Positions 1 to 8,565 of a DNA stretch of 64,000 nucleotides are shown here, piece by piece. The stretch is from NCBI GenBank assembly GCA_902168085.1, contig CABHOP010000020.1, forward strand, positions 1 to 64,000, in the 5' to 3' direction. The stretch is from an uncultured Bacteroides sp. (GTDB lineage Bacteria; Bacteroidota; Bacteroidia; Chitinophagales; Chitinophagaceae). The notes beneath the pieces are model-generated. The model worked only from the letters and a program-made list of their open reading frames with translations. It did not search any database and was not told the origin of the DNA. The number at the start of each line of letters is the position of its first letter. Within the stretch, counting starts at the first letter, position 1. The position numbers and the translations under genes were made by a program.

Positions 1-75
1 TTTTTTTTTCAAGCAGAAGACGGCATACGAGATAGGAGTCCGTCTCGTGGGCTCGGAGATGTGTATAAGAGACAG
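1..75 (+). other. Illumina P7/Nextera adapter (artefact)
   Basis: After nine T residues the sequence reads as the Illumina P7 flow-cell primer (10-33), an 8-base index AGGAGTCC (34-41, the adapter form of Nextera i7 index N705), the Nextera read-2 stub (42-56) and the 19-bp transposase mosaic end finishing GAGACAG (57-75). This is library-construction sequence, not genome. Genomic sequence starts at 76. Read on the minus strand it encodes the well-known adapter peptide containing LLYTSPSPRD, so any protein predicted across it is false. Confidence 0.98.
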
Positions 76-701
76 GCGATTATGATGGAAAGGTGGCTAC
101 ACTGAAAGATGGCCGCACCATTCCTACCCGCAACCTGGTATGGGCAGCAGGTGTGATGGGCAATGTGCCGAAGGGTGTGCCCGAAAGCCTGCTGGTAAGG
201 GGCAATCGTATTAAGGTAGACGAATACAGCCGCCTCATGGGCAGCGACAGTGTCTTTGCCTTGGGCGATGTATCTTATATGGAAACGCAGGAATGGCCTA
301 AAGGCCACCCGCAACTGGCCAATGTTGCCAACAACCAGGCGAAACATTTGGCAACAAATCTCAAGCGTTTGCTGGATGGTGGCGAAATGCGGCCCTTCAA
401 GTATAAATCGCCCGGCACCATGGCCACGGTAGGAAAGCGTAAAGCCGTGGTCGATCTGCCGTTTATGAGCTTCCAGGGTGTGTTTGCGTGGCTCACATGG
501 ATGTTCCTGCACCTCATGCTGATACTGAATGCCAAGAACAGGCTGTTCACCTTCATCAACTGGGCCATCAGCTACATTACCAACGATACCACCTTGCGCC
601 TGATACTCTTACCCACCCGCAAGCAGGTAGAAATGGCAATAGAGCACCATGAATTAAGTGTAGATGCGAATAAACCTGCAGAAGTTAAGCAGCCTTCGTA
701 G
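76..701 (+). CDS. NADH dehydrogenase type II, C-terminal part (5' truncated)
   Basis: About 208 codons of the C-terminal part of a single-subunit FAD-dependent NADH:quinone oxidoreductase (NDH-2), which feeds NADH electrons to the quinone pool at the inner face of the membrane without pumping protons. Seen in the sequence: WAAGVMG and the FAD-contacting ALGDVS motif, then QLANVANNQAKHLA, a TMATVGKRKAV stretch and the hydrophobic FAWLTWMFLHLMLIL segment before NR, all in family order. The reading frame is open from base 78 and no true start is present, because the contig begins inside the gene after adapter sequence; the family is normally 400-450 residues. The 3' end overlaps the convergent gene at 685 by 17 bp. 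The family call is firm; the missing half cannot be judged. Confidence 0.9.
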
Positions 702-1401
702 CTATGTGTTTTACAAGGGCACGCTTGGCTATCGGCAACAGGGTTTCGTTCAGTGGTATGGTTAGCGGGTATTCTATACTGTACACCGCGGGGTAGGGCA
801 AGGTACGTATCTTACGTATGATGTCGCGCTTGATGTTTTCATACGTATTCACAATGTTCTTCTGCCAGCTATCTATATACTCCATACGGATGCCTTTGTA
901 GTTGGCGTCCTTATGTTCAAATAAAGTGATGGTATAGCTGTATGCATGTATCTCGCCGTGGTTGCCATAGCGCAGCAGCATATAGCCTTCGTTCTTGTAT
1001 AGCGGTATAATGCCCACGGGTGCTATCTCCAGTTGCTGTTCCACCAGCTCGTAGATGCCCGCACCATTATCCAATGTCCCTTTCATCTGCTCAATGGCAT
1101 ATTGGGTAATGCTTTCCAGCTCCTTCATCAGCTCATCGTCCTGCAGCATCTGCTCATATACCAGCGTCACTTTCTGCATGTCCACATGTGTCAGTTGCCT
1201 TGGAAAGTTGTCTTGCAGGAAACGCTTGTTATCTCTGAAAGATACGAGGTTGTTATAGTGGAAAACCACATCGGCCAGTTGGGGGTACAGCTTCGTTTGG
1301 TTGAAGCAATTATTCACCTCTTTCAGGTAAGCCAGCAGGCGGTATTTCTGCAGTTCAAAATCAATGTACCCTTCTAAAAACCATGTTTCGCTCAGTGTCA
1401 T
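685..1401 (-). CDS. conserved protein of unknown function
   Basis: A 238-residue protein I do not recognise as a named family. The start is placed at ATG 1401 (MTLSETWF), because the upstream in-frame extension looks non-coding. It has no signal peptide or clear membrane segment and is rich in charged, aromatic and Leu residues, suggesting a soluble, largely helical cytoplasmic protein with an alpha/beta C-terminal half (YGNHGEIHAYSYTITLF, YPAVYSIEYPLTIPL). The composition and codon use match the neighbouring native genes. It is transcribed towards NDH-2 and overlaps its last 17 bp, so the two genes share a 3' boundary. No function is proposed. Confidence 0.7.
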   Translation of the reverse strand: MTLSETWFLEGYIDFELQKYRLLAYLKEVNNCFNQTKLYPQLADVVFHYNNLVSFRDNKRFLQDNFPRQLTHVDMQKVTLVYEQMLQDDELMKELESITQYAIEQMKGTLDNGAGIYELVEQQLEIAPVGIIPLYKNEGYMLLRYGNHGEIHAYSYTITLFEHKDANYKGIRMEYIDSWQKNIVNTYENIKRDIIRKIRTLPYPAVYSIEYPLTIPLNETLLPIAKRALVKHIATKAA

Positions 1402-1509
1402 AGCCTTTGATCTTTTACTTATTCTAAATTTAATAAAACAAAGACAATGCCACAAGTAGGCTACCGTATATTACTATAGCATGACGGCTTAAGAAGGTTA
1501 TGTTAAGAT

Positions 1510-1905
1510 TTAGCCAAGCGTTGTTTGTATATGTATAGGGTGTGTGAGTATCTCGTGTACAGGGCACTTATTAGCTATGGCTAATAGCCGGGATATTTGA
1601 TGCTCGTCCAGCACGCCTGTAAGTAGTATGCGGCGTGTCATGTTGGTTTCGTTCTTTTCCTTATCGCGCTCTATAGTAATGTGTGCTTCTACTTTATCCA
1701 GCGGCCATTGTTTGCGGTCGGCATACATGCGCAGGGTGATGCAGGTACAAGCCCCAAGCGATGCTGCTAACAGTTCTTCCGGAGCAGGCCCCGCATCTGC
1801 ACCACCGGCCGTTTCCGGTTCATCGGAAAAAAGGCGCTTGCCCGTAGGTGTTACAATGTGTGTAATGTAATGGTCTTTCCCTATCGTCGCTGTTACCTGT
1901 TTCAT
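1510..1905 (-). CDS. OsmC/Ohr family protein
   Basis: A 131-residue OsmC-like protein, a family of small thiol-dependent hydroperoxide reductases that act as cytoplasmic dimers. The diagnostic block GPAPEELLAASLGACTCITLRMYA is present across residues 39-62, with candidate active cysteines C53/C55 and a second conserved Cys at C114 in NKCPVHEIL. Length fits the YhfA-like OsmC branch. The gene is divergent from the His-rich gene at 2007 across 101 bp. A TATCTTTA box lies four bases before the ATG, suggesting a transcript with little or no leader. The peroxide substrate is not deducible. Confidence 0.88.
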   Translation of the reverse strand: MKQVTATIGKDHYITHIVTPTGKRLFSDEPETAGGADAGPAPEELLAASLGACTCITLRMYADRKQWPLDKVEAHITIERDKEKNETNMTRRILLTGVLDEHQISRLLAIANKCPVHEILTHPIHIQTTLG

Positions 1906-1909
1906 AGCC

Positions 1910-1917
1910 TAAAGATA
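1910..1917 (-). promoter_or_regulatory. -7 box of osmC-like gene
   Basis: On the minus strand TATCTTTA, one base off the Bacteroidota -7 consensus TAnnTTTG, ends four bases before the ATG at 1905. That spacing puts transcription start at or next to the start codon. No convincing -33 TTTG is seen. Confidence 0.5.
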
Positions 1918-1994
1918 GGCGCGTAAGAGTGGATATAAAATAAGAAATTGAAATCTGTAATTTAATAACATAGCACATATATAACTATAAAGAC

Positions 1995-2002
1995 TAACTT
2001 TG
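1995..2002 (+). promoter_or_regulatory. -7 box of the His-rich efflux-associated gene
   Basis: TAACTTTG matches TAnnTTTG exactly and is followed by TGTT and the ATG at 2007, a four-base gap. The transcript is therefore predicted to be leaderless. The -33 element is weak. Confidence 0.6.
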
Positions 2003-2006
2003 TGTT

Positions 2007-2390
2007 ATGCCACGGGCGATGGTCATATTGCTGCTTAGTTCCCTCATCTGGGTGCATACCCCTGTAGCCCAGCTCTTGAAAGTATATACCCTGGTAGAGC
2101 ACTATCACGAGCATAAAGACGAGAACAAAGACCTGGGTGTATGGGATTTCCTGGCTATGCATTATACGCAAGATACAGATGATCACCCCGGCCACGATAG
2201 GGATATGCAATTGCCCTTTAAGCAATACAGTCATGTGGCATCATTTGCTGTAATATTCTTCGAACAGGTGCAGGTGGAGCTACCACAACAAGCCGCCTAC
2301 ACATTGCTGGCAAAACCATTGTCCCGCTACAATGCGCCACACCACGCTGCTGAGGCCCTTTCCAAAATATGGCAGCCGCCACGCGCCTGA
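2007..2390 (+). CDS. His-rich secreted protein preceding heavy-metal efflux genes
   Basis: A 127-residue protein with an N-terminal hydrophobic segment (MVILLLSSLIWVHTPVAQ), read as a signal peptide or anchor. The mature part has a His/Asp/Glu-rich stretch (HYHEHKDENKDLG, then DDHPGHDRDMQLPFK) that could bind divalent metal. Small proteins of this layout are commonly found just upstream of CzcA/CusA pump genes in Bacteroidota, from memory of such loci, but the family has no assigned function. It lies 99 bp upstream of the pump gene on the same strand. A role in periplasmic metal handling for the pump is inferred from position and composition only. Confidence 0.75.
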   Translation: MPRAMVILLLSSLIWVHTPVAQLLKVYTLVEHYHEHKDENKDLGVWDFLAMHYTQDTDDHPGHDRDMQLPFKQYSHVASFAVIFFEQVQVELPQQAAYTLLAKPLSRYNAPHHAAEALSKIWQPPRA

Positions 2391-2489
2391 TTTTCTATTC
2401 TGATAATACAGGGCTTTTAGCCACCATTCATTTATAAATCTTTTTACCGGGTGTATGTCAACGCCCTGTACTGAAAATATGCGATACTT

Positions 2490-5400
2490 ATGCTAAATAA
2501 GATTATTGAGTTTTCTGTGAAGAATAAACTCATTATTATGCTATTCGTGCTGGCATTGATAGGCTATGGCAGCTACGAACTAACCCGGCTGCCCGTAGAT
2601 GCAGTACCGGATATTACAGACAACCAGGTGCAGGTACTCACCGTAACTCCCGCTCTTGGTGCACCTGATGTGGAACGTCTTATTACTTTTCCGATAGAGC
2701 AGGCCAACAGCAATATACCCGGCCTTAAGGAAATACGTAGCTTTTCCCGCTTTGGGTTATCGGTGGTCACAATCGTTTTTAGTGATGATGTGGATGTATA
2801 CTGGGCAAGGCAGCAGGTGTCTGAACGGTTGCAACTGATACAGGCCGACCTGCCGCAAGGTATTGGCACACCTTACCTGGCACCGGTTACCACCGGGCTG
2901 GGAGAAATATACCAGTATGTAGTACGTGCACAACCGGGTTATGAACATAAGTACGATGCCATGCAGTTGCGTACCATACAAGACTGGATCATACGCCGGC
3001 AGCTATTGGGCGTACCGGGGGTGGCGGATGTAAGCAGCTTTGGTGGTTGCCTGAAGCAGTATGAAGTGGCTGTAAATGCATCGAAGCTGGCATCTTATAA
3101 TGTTACCATCAGTGATGTATTCAGCGCGCTGGAAAAAAACAACAATAACACCGGCGGTGCTTACATAGAAAAAGGGCCTACCGTATTGTATATACGAACG
3201 GAAGGCCTTGCTACAAGTATCAGTGATATTGAGAACAGTGTTGTTAAACAATTATCTGATGGTACTCCGGTATTGATAAGAGATGTGGCCGATGTTCATC
3301 TGGGTTCGGCTACACGCTACGGCGCCATGTGCTATAATGATGAAGGCGAAGTAGCAGGGGCCATCGTGATGATGCTGAAAGGCGAAAATAGCGGCAAAGT
3401 AATAAAGGCCATCAAGCAACGGATAGAGCAGGTACAAAAAACACTGCCCAAAGGCGTAGTGATAGAACCATTCCTGGACCGTACCAAAATGGTGAATAAT
3501 GCCATAGGCACAGTTGAGAAAAACCTGCTGGAAGGTTCGCTGATAGTGATATTCATATTAGTGCTCTTCCTGGGCAATGTGCGGGCGGGGTTACTGGTAG
3601 CTTCTATTATCCCGCTTTCTATGCTGTTCGCCATTATTATGATGAACTTGTTTGGCGTAAGCGGCAACTTGATGAGCCTCGGCGCGCTGGATTTTGGTTT
3701 AATAGTAGATGGTGCCGTGATAATAGTAGAAGCTGTGATGCACCGCTTCAGCCATTCCAAACAGTTTAGAGATAAAACCCGCCTCAGCCAGGCAGAAATG
3801 GATACCGAAGTAAAAACATCTGCATCGAACATGATGAATAGTGCCGTTTTCGGGCAAATCATCATACTCATTGTGTACCTGCCTATTTTCACATTGCAGG
3901 GCATTGAGGGTAAGATGTTCCGGCCTATGGCGCAGACGGTGGCCTTTGCACTACTGGGGGCATTCCTCCTTTCGCTGACGTATATACCCATGATGAGCGC
4001 GTTGGTAATCAGTAAACGCATCAGCCATAAGCCCTCCTTTTCAGACAGGATGATGGAAAAGCTGGAAACCGTATTTCACAAGGCACTGGCAAAAGTGCTG
4101 CAGCATACAAAGGTGATGATAGCCGCTGCTTTTTCATTGTTTGTTATAGCCGTTATATTGCTCATGTCACTTGGCGGAGAGTTCATACCACAGTTGGAAG
4201 AAGGCGATTTTGCTGTTGAAACCCGCGTACTGACGGGTAGCAACCTGCATACTACCATTGAAGCTACACAGAAGGCTGCCGGTATCCTGCTGAATAGGTT
4301 TCCTGAAATAGAGAAAGTAGTGACCAAGATAGGTAGTGGCGAAATTCCTACCGACCCCATGCCTATGGAAGCCAGCGATATGATGGTGATACTGAAAGAC
4401 AAAAAAGAATGGACATCAGCCAAAACATTTCCTGAAATGGCGGAGAAGATGAGCACTGCCTTAGAGGAGGTGCCCGGCATTACAGCCGGCTTTCAGTTCC
4501 CGGTACAAATGCGTTTCAACGAATTGATGACAGGTGCAAGGCAAGATGTGGTATGCAAAATATTTGGTGAAAACCTGGATACCCTGGCCCACTATGCCAA
4601 TGAATTGGGCAAACTGGCCGGTTCGGTAGAGGGCGCAAAGGATATATACATAGAAACAGTAACCGGGCTGCCACAGATAATCATAACGCATAACCGTGCA
4701 GCTATTGCGCAATACGGCTTGAGTATAGAGGAAGTGAACCGTGTTGTCAATGCGGCATTTGGCGGACAAAGTGCCGGCATGGTATATGAAGATGAAAAAA
4801 GGTTTGCCCTTGTGGTGCGTTTGGCCGGTAACCAGCGTCAAAGCCTGGCAGACGTGCAGAATTTGTTAGTGCCTACACCATTGGGTGCGCAGGTGCCTTT
4901 GATCCAACTGGCTACGGTAGCTATAAAAGACGGGCCTAACCAGATACAGCGTGAAGATGCAAAACGCAGGATAATGGTGGGCTTCAATGTGCGCGGCAAA
5001 GATGTGCAGACCATTGTAAATGAACTGCAGCAAAAGACAGATAAAATAAAACTGCCACCGGGCTATTACATTACTTATGGAGGGGCGTTTGAAAACCTTA
5101 TTGAGGCTAAAAAACGTTTGTCTATCGTAGTGCCTTTGGCATTGGGGCTGATATTCCTGATGCTGTATTTCGCATTCCATTCCCTTAAGCATAGCCTTAT
5201 TATTTATACCGCCATACCCCTATCGGCCATTGGTGGTGCCTTTGCACTGGCATTGCGGGGTATGCCATTCAGCATCAGTGCGGGCATCGGTTTCATAGCC
5301 TTATTTGGTGTGGCCGTATTAAATGGTATTGTATTGATAGCCGAGTTCCGGCGGTTGAAAGCGCAGGGCCTTACTGACCCGGCAGAAATTGCGCTGCAGG

Positions 5401-6833
5401 GTACACGCGCCAGGCTGCGCCCAGTATTGATGACGGCTACTGTAGCCTCGCTTGGCTTTCTGCCTATGGCCCTCAGCAATGGTGCCGGTGCCGAGGTGCA
5501 GCGCCCGCTGGCCACGGTGGTAATAGGCGGCTTGCTTACCGCAACATTTTTAACCCTATTCCTGCTGCCGGTACTTTATTTACTGTTTGAAAAAAGAAAT
5601 ATAAAAATGAAACCACAGGCAACTGTAATATTATTGCTGTTAAGCCTTTCGCCGGTGCTGGCCCATGCACAGCAGCAAATATCGCTAAAGGCAGCTATCG
5701 ATTCGGCCCTGCACAATAACCTGAAACTAAAAGCCCAAAGGCTAAACACCGATTATTATAGAAAGATGCAGGGAAGCGGATGGGATATTAATAAAACCAA
5801 CGTTACTGCCGAGTGGGGACATGTAAACAGTGCCTATACCGATACCCGTTATGGTGTTACTCAAAGTATATCCTTCCCGCTTGTATATGTGAAGCAGCGC
5901 GCCGTTCTGCACAATGAATGGAAAGCGGCGCAGTTGCAGACAGCACTGAATGAAAAGGAGATCACCCGGCAGGTATCCATGCTTTATAATGCTATCAACT
6001 GCCTGTACCAGAAACAGGCATTGCTGGTAGAAGCAGACAGCCTGTATGCAGCGTTTGAGTATAAAGCTCAATTGAGATATAAACTGGGTGCATCTAATAC
6101 GGTAGAGAAAGCAACGGCAGAAAACCAGCGTGGGCAAATTCATTTGCAACTTGAACAATTGCATGCCGACCTGAAGATACTGCTCAACCAGTTTGACTAC
6201 TGGCTGAACACGGATACCACATATGTCCCCACCCGGGCATTGCTGAAACCCGATGTGCCGGTTTTGTCCAATACTACGGGGGGGCATCCATACCTTACCC
6301 ACCTGCAGATGCAACAGCAACTGGCCAAAAATCTACACCAGTTGGAGCAGGCCAAACTGCTGCCGGACATAACCGGCGGGTATTACAACCAAAGCTTCAG
6401 CGGCTGGCAAAAAGTAGATAATACAGAGCGCCTTTATACTTCATCGCAGCGGTTCAGTTCCGTACAGTTGGGCGTAGGCATACCATTGATATTTGCATCG
6501 CAGGCAGCAAGGATAAAAGCTGCAGCAATAAACAGGAAGATGGCAACAACACTGGCAGAGGATGGTAAGCATATGCTGGATATGCAGTATGATAATGCCC
6601 TTGTTGCTTATAAAAAGCAAGCAGATGCCGTAGTGTATTATGAACAGACAGGCAACAAAAATGCAGCTGAAATAATTGAGGCTACAGGCAGCCAATATAT
6701 GCAGGGCGATATCAGCTACCTGGAATATACCATGCTGCTGAACCAGGCATTTGATATCTACAACCGTTATTATGATGAATTAAAGAAACTGAACGAATCC
6801 ATTTTTGAGATCAACTACCTCATAAAAAATTAA
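2490..6833 (+). CDS. CusA/CzcA-type RND efflux pump fused to a TolC-like outer membrane factor
   Basis: A 1447-residue fusion. Residues 1 to about 1037 form a complete heavy-metal RND proton antiporter: first membrane helix at about 11-31, the LPVDAVPDITDNQVQV signature after it, and the proton-relay segment DFGLIVDGAVIIVE at 401-414 (D401, D407, E414). From M1040 the chain starts a second signal-peptide-like segment (MKPQATVILLLLSLSPVLAHAQ) followed by a TolC/CusC-like coiled-coil outer membrane factor of about 385 residues. Ordinary pumps encode these as two proteins. The hydrophobic linker would act as an extra helix carrying the channel domain to the periplasm, or M1040 could be an internal start. 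The adaptor gene follows after 3 bp. The metal specificity (Cu/Ag versus Co/Zn/Cd) cannot be read from the sequence. Confidence 0.92.
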   Translation: MLNKIIEFSVKNKLIIMLFVLALIGYGSYELTRLPVDAVPDITDNQVQVLTVTPALGAPDVERLITFPIEQANSNIPGLKEIRSFSRFGLSVVTIVFSDDVDVYWARQQVSERLQLIQADLPQGIGTPYLAPVTTGLGEIYQYVVRAQPGYEHKYDAMQLRTIQDWIIRRQLLGVPGVADVSSFGGCLKQYEVAVNASKLASYNVTISDVFSALEKNNNNTGGAYIEKGPTVLYIRTEGLATSISDIENSVVKQLSDGTPVLIRDVADVHLGSATRYGAMCYNDEGEVAGAIVMMLKGENSGKVIKAIKQRIEQVQKTLPKGVVIEPFLDRTKMVNNAIGTVEKNLLEGSLIVIFILVLFLGNVRAGLLVASIIPLSMLFAIIMMNLFGVSGNLMSLGALDFGLIVDGAVIIVEAVMHRFSHSKQFRDKTRLSQAEMDTEVKTSASNMMNSAVFGQIIILIVYLPIFTLQGIEGKMFRPMAQTVAFALLGAFLLSLTYIPMMSALVISKRISHKPSFSDRMMEKLETVFHKALAKVLQHTKVMIAAAFSLFVIAVILLMSLGGEFIPQLEEGDFAVETRVLTGSNLHTTIEATQKAAGILLNRFPEIEKVVTKIGSGEIPTDPMPMEASDMMVILKDKKEWTSAKTFPEMAEKMSTALEEVPGITAGFQFPVQMRFNELMTGARQDVVCKIFGENLDTLAHYANELGKLAGSVEGAKDIYIETVTGLPQIIITHNRAAIAQYGLSIEEVNRVVNAAFGGQSAGMVYEDEKRFALVVRLAGNQRQSLADVQNLLVPTPLGAQVPLIQLATVAIKDGPNQIQREDAKRRIMVGFNVRGKDVQTIVNELQQKTDKIKLPPGYYITYGGAFENLIEAKKRLSIVVPLALGLIFLMLYFAFHSLKHSLIIYTAIPLSAIGGAFALALRGMPFSISAGIGFIALFGVAVLNGIVLIAEFRRLKAQGLTDPAEIALQGTRARLRPVLMTATVASLGFLPMALSNGAGAEVQRPLATVVIGGLLTATFLTLFLLPVLYLLFEKRNIKMKPQATVILLLLSLSPVLAHAQQQISLKAAIDSALHNNLKLKAQRLNTDYYRKMQGSGWDINKTNVTAEWGHVNSAYTDTRYGVTQSISFPLVYVKQRAVLHNEWKAAQLQTALNEKEITRQVSMLYNAINCLYQKQALLVEADSLYAAFEYKAQLRYKLGASNTVEKATAENQRGQIHLQLEQLHADLKILLNQFDYWLNTDTTYVPTRALLKPDVPVLSNTTGGHPYLTHLQMQQQLAKNLHQLEQAKLLPDITGGYYNQSFSGWQKVDNTERLYTSSQRFSSVQLGVGIPLIFASQAARIKAAAINRKMATTLAEDGKHMLDMQYDNALVAYKKQADAVVYYEQTGNKNAAEIIEATGSQYMQGDISYLEYTMLLNQAFDIYNRYYDELKKLNESIFEINYLIKN

Positions 6834-6836
6834 GAA

Positions 6837-7967
6837 ATGAAACGAGTATTATTTATAGCCGTATTGGCTTTGGCTGCATGCGGTAGTGACAAGCAACCGG
6901 CCGCCACCCAGGAGCCTGAAGTAATAAGCGACACAACGGTAGTGCTTACGGAAGCACAGCAAAAAAATGCCAATATAGCAACCGGGTTAGCCAGCCTGCA
7001 GGATATTAAATCTGTAATAAAAGTATCGGGCAAGATAGATGTGCCGCCGCAAAACATGGTATCTGTAAGTTTTCCGCTGGGTGGGTACCTGAAATCTACC
7101 CGGCTGCTACCGGGCATGCATATACGCAAAGGGGAAGTAATAGCGATTATGGAAGACCAGCAGTATATACAATTGCAGCAGGATTACCTGACCGCCAAAG
7201 CAAAACAGGATTACCTGGAAAGTGAATATCTGCGCCAGAAGGAACTTAACCAGAATAAGGCCAGCAGTGATAAGACCTTCCAGCTGGCAGCGGCGGAGTA
7301 TAAAAGCAATAAGATACTTATAAGCGGCCTGCAACAAAAACTGCAACTGATAGGCATCAACCCCGATAGGCTGCATGAAGGCAGCATTTCAAGAACCATA
7401 AATGTGCATGCACCTATAGATGGCTTTGTATCGGCAGTGAATGTGAATATCGGTAAATATGTTACCCCGTCGGATGTACTGTTTGAACTGGTGAACCCTA
7501 CAGATGTGCACCTGGCGCTTGCCATTTTTGAGAAAGACATTGATGCATTATACATAGGACAGAAGCTGGTAGCTTATACCAATAACAACCCGGATAAGAA
7601 ATATCCCTGCGAGATAATACTGATAGGTAAAGATGTGAGTGCCGAGCGTACACTGCAAGTGCATTGCCATTTTGAAAAGTATGATCATACATTGGTGCCG
7701 GGCATGTATATGAATGCGGAAATAGCATTGGGTAATGCTAATGCCTTTGTGCTGCCTGAAGATGCAGTGGTACGCTATGGTAATAAGCAATACATCTTTT
7801 TGGCAAATGCGGGCAACCAATATGAAATGAAGGAAGTGCAGACCGGTGCTGCGGAAAATGGCGTTATTGCTATCAGTAAAGCGGAAGGCGTGGACCTGAA
7901 AACCCAAAAGGTGGTTACTAGGAATGCATACACCCTGCTGATGAAGCTTAAAAACACAACTGAATAA
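6837..7967 (+). CDS. RND efflux periplasmic adaptor lipoprotein (CzcB/CusB type)
   Basis: A 376-residue HlyD/CusB-type membrane fusion protein that bridges the RND pump and the outer membrane factor. It begins with a lipoprotein signal ending LALAAC (lipid-modified C15). A barrel-sandwich half-motif (PPQNMVSVSFPLGGYLKS) is followed by a Gln-rich helical hairpin at about 105-180 and the second lipoyl half (NVHAPIDGFVSAVNV). The beta-barrel region contains PGMYMNAEIAL. It starts three bases after the pump-channel fusion stop and is surely cotranscribed. With the fusion protein it supplies a whole tripartite efflux system from two polypeptides. A strong inverted repeat at 8016-8047 lies downstream. 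Confidence 0.92.
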   Translation: MKRVLFIAVLALAACGSDKQPAATQEPEVISDTTVVLTEAQQKNANIATGLASLQDIKSVIKVSGKIDVPPQNMVSVSFPLGGYLKSTRLLPGMHIRKGEVIAIMEDQQYIQLQQDYLTAKAKQDYLESEYLRQKELNQNKASSDKTFQLAAAEYKSNKILISGLQQKLQLIGINPDRLHEGSISRTINVHAPIDGFVSAVNVNIGKYVTPSDVLFELVNPTDVHLALAIFEKDIDALYIGQKLVAYTNNNPDKKYPCEIILIGKDVSAERTLQVHCHFEKYDHTLVPGMYMNAEIALGNANAFVLPEDAVVRYGNKQYIFLANAGNQYEMKEVQTGAAENGVIAISKAEGVDLKTQKVVTRNAYTLLMKLKNTTE

Positions 7968-8015
7968 AGAAGCGGATTTTCTTATTAATGCTTGTTTCCC
8001 CGGAAGAACAACATA

Positions 8016-8047
8016 GAACATGACAATCATCATTGATTGTCATGTTC
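8016..8047 (+). terminator. perfect 14-bp hairpin after the efflux operon
   Basis: GAACATGACAATCA (8016-8029) and its exact reverse complement (8034-8047) flank a 4-base loop TCAT. It lies 49 bp past the adaptor stop and 33 bp before the thioesterase start. There is no clean T-tract on either strand, so it may stabilise a 3' end or bind a regulator rather than act as an intrinsic terminator. Confidence 0.5.
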
Positions 8048-8080
8048 ATATAATTGAATTTTATACGCACAAGCGTTGAA

Positions 8081-8554
8081 ATGGAAAAGCTTAATAAGAA
8101 GCGCAAGGATAAGACCCCTGCCATGTCTGAAACGATTATGACGGAGGTCGTTTATCCCAATGATGCCAACCCTATGGGTATGTTACAAGGTGGCCGGTTG
8201 GTGCAATGGATGGATACTGCCTCTGCCATATGTGCCCAAACACATGCAGGGCGAATAGCTGTTACGGCTTCTATCAATAAGGTGGAATTTAAGAGCCCTG
8301 CTAAGGTGGGCGACATTATATCTATAAATGCTAAAGTAACGAGGGCTTTCGACCGGTCGATGGAGATATATGTGCATGCATCATCGCGAAAGGTAATTAG
8401 CGGGGAAATATACCCCGTTTGTGAGGCATACTTTGTTTTTGTTGCGCTGGATGACAACGCCAATCCTACTACAGTGCCAGGTATAAAACCTGAAACAGCA
8501 ACAGAAAAAACATTCTATAAAAATGCTTTGGTGAGGAGAAAAGGTAAGGACTAA
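8081..8554 (+). CDS. acyl-CoA thioesterase, hotdog fold (YciA/BACH type)
   Basis: A 157-residue single-hotdog acyl-CoA thioesterase that hydrolyses fatty acyl-CoA to free CoA and fatty acid in the cytoplasm. Seen: the VYPNDANPMGMLQGGRLVQWMD block, in which the Asn and the Asp of the helix (QWMDTASAI) are the usual catalytic positions, followed by VEFKSPAKVGDIISINAKV. The start is placed at ATG 8081; an upstream TTG at 8054 would add nine residues but lies immediately after the hairpin. The next gene begins 11 bp downstream, suggesting cotranscription. A second paralogue is at 46537. The chain-length preference is unknown. Confidence 0.9.
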   Translation: MEKLNKKRKDKTPAMSETIMTEVVYPNDANPMGMLQGGRLVQWMDTASAICAQTHAGRIAVTASINKVEFKSPAKVGDIISINAKVTRAFDRSMEIYVHASSRKVISGEIYPVCEAYFVFVALDDNANPTTVPGIKPETATEKTFYKNALVRRKGKD

Positions 8555-8565
8555 TAAGATAGCAT

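Noticed and set aside
9..512. 167-residue minus-strand reading frame at the left end
   Set aside because: It is antisense to NDH-2, and its C-terminus is translated Illumina adapter (contains LLYTSPSPRD).
2407..2470. Long-range pairing TACAGGGC/GCCCTGTA in the leader of the efflux pump gene, considered as a metal riboswitch
   Set aside because: The stem is only 8 bp with 48 bases between and no further structure; it could easily be chance.
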